From contig JBBRQC010000002.1 in assembly GCA_038227135.1 (NCBI GenBank), positions 62,001-126,000 on the forward strand: a DNA stretch of 64,000 nucleotides, in the 5' to 3' direction. Under the pieces are notes generated by a model. It was not told the DNA's origin, ran no database searches, and saw only the letters and a program-made list of their open reading frames with translations. The position numbers and the translations under genes are program-made. Every line of letters starts with the position of its first letter. Positions within the stretch are counted from its first letter, which is position 1. This document shows, in pieces, positions 63,222 to 64,000 of the stretch. The DNA comes from UBA4720 sp038227135 (GTDB taxonomy: Bacteria; Gemmatimonadota; Gemmatimonadetes; Gemmatimonadales; Gemmatimonadaceae).

Positions 63222-64000
63222 CTAGAACCCGTATCTGACCCCCACCTGTATCTGTCTCGGATCGCCGAGCCCATTCCGGATAGTTCCGTCGAAGTTGAAG
63301 AGCAGCGACGCCGACGACGGATCACGGAAATTGTCGCGATTGAGAACGTTGAACACCTCGACAAGGGCTTCCAACTGTCCGTTGTGCGCCGTGCGGAAGG
63401 GATGCGACAGCCTGATGTCCCAGCTCGCGAACGCGTTGGGGCGGCGAATTGTATTTCTCAAAAGGATGCTTTGGTTCGGACAGATCCTGTCCGCTGGCGA
63501 GGTCGCCCGCACGCCAGTGCCTTGGTTGTTGGCGCCGCACTTCTCCGACGTCGGCTGCGCCGAGTACCACGAGAACCGGCTGTTGGCGTAGATGTCCCAC
63601 GGGAAGTGGTACAGTGCCCAAAGGTTCAGGCGGTGCCTCTGGTCGCGATCGCTGTAGTTGTACTCGCGATCGAGCCGGTTGGCCGCCACGTAGCGGAAGC
63701 TGAACGGATCGCGCTCGTTGTCGTCGTCGGACTTGTCGACCGACAGCGTGTAGTTCGCCTGATACTGGAAATCAGGATCCGCCAGTCTGCCCAACCCGAA
63801 CGTGACCCCGTTGTATCGCGATTTTGCCGAGCTCTCGACGACGGTGAGAGTACTGACGCCATTGCCCCCAGGGAGTCCGGTCGACCACGGCGATCCGAAC
63901 ACCGCATCGTTGCGATTGACGAACCGCGTCAGATTGTCGGTTGCGGCATATGTGTAAGCAACCGACGCTGCCAGGTGATTGAGTATTTCCTTGTCGTAGC
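63222..64000 (-). CDS. TonB-dependent receptor, C-terminal part (5' end outside window)
   Basis: About 259 residues remain of an outer-membrane receptor; the frame is open to the right edge. Barrel strands such as YNGVTFGLGRLADPDFQYQA, HRLNLWALYHFPWDIYAN and LEALVEVFNVLNRDNFRDPS are typical of the OmpA-related carboxypeptidase-like TonB receptor group. The protein ends in VGVRYGF, with the terminal Phe needed for outer-membrane insertion. Confidence 0.85.
   Translation of the reverse strand, partial: YDKEILNHLAASVAYTYAATDNLTRFVNRNDAVFGSPWSTGLPGGNGVSTLTVVESSAKSRYNGVTFGLGRLADPDFQYQANYTLSVDKSDDDNERDPFSFRYVAANRLDREYNYSDRDQRHRLNLWALYHFPWDIYANSRFSWYSAQPTSEKCGANNQGTGVRATSPADRICPNQSILLRNTIRRPNAFASWDIRLSHPFRTAHNGQLEALVEVFNVLNRDNFRDPSSASLLFNFDGTIRNGLGDPRQIQVGVRYGF

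Overview
The window is a 64 kb piece of a GC-rich bacterial chromosome with dense genes and many stop/start overlaps. Several traits suggest Gemmatimonadota or a close relative: two Ser/Thr kinases fused to FlgO-like and TPR regions, several secreted S9/M28 peptidases, a carboxypeptidase-like TonB receptor, type IV pilins, many small lipoproteins, and frequent GTG/TTG starts. This assignment is inference; there is no rRNA here. One tRNA (Gln, CUG) is present. I see no CRISPR array, prophage or complete insertion sequence.

Layout. 1-7 kb: end of a large glycosidase-like protein, a GH1 beta-glucosidase divergent from a MalK/MsmX-type sugar ABC ATPase, a VOC protein and small exported proteins. 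7.3-9.8 kb: GMC oxidoreductase with its gluconate-2-dehydrogenase-subunit-3-like partner. 9.9-14.6 kb: a four-gene coupled operon of lipoprotein, two LolD-like ATPases and an FtsX-like permease. 14.6-16.3 kb: an unusual prephenate dehydratase fused to an AroH-type chorismate mutase, preceded by a Phe/Tyr-rich leader peptide and terminator, and a small lipoprotein. 16.5-21.2 kb: an outer-membrane protein, hemolysin III-like protein, P-loop kinase and S9 peptidase. 21.2-27.3 kb: gltB-gltD (glutamate synthase) behind a two-state attenuator-like leader. 27.6-35.1 kb: GAF histidine kinase with a MetE-like protein, type IV pilin, PP2C phosphatase, CARDB protein and oligopeptidase B.

35.2-42.7 kb holds a complete histidine operon, hisG-D-C-H-A-B-F-N-IE. 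All ten steps are covered and neighbouring genes overlap. It is preceded by a His-rich leader peptide and a terminator/antiterminator pair. 42.8-59.4 kb: STAS-like protein, two Ser/Thr kinase-TPR proteins, a TPR protein, carboxylesterase, NTF2-like protein, phosphoglucomutase, an XRE/nucleotidyltransferase-like pair, aldo/keto reductase, an RsbQ hydrolase paired with a PAS histidine kinase, and an M28 peptidase with PDZ domain. 59.4-64 kb: a second, nearly identical pilin, tRNA-Gln, a blue-copper protein, two gene remnants, small secreted proteins and the 3' end of a TonB-dependent receptor.

The most interesting theme is amino-acid biosynthesis control by transcription attenuation. Three separate leaders (phe, his and gltB) each show a terminator competing with an antiterminator pairing. 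In two of them a short peptide rich in the product amino acid precedes the switch. The PheA-AroH fusion, which lacks an ACT regulatory domain, is itself an unusual architecture and would make attenuation the main visible feedback control.
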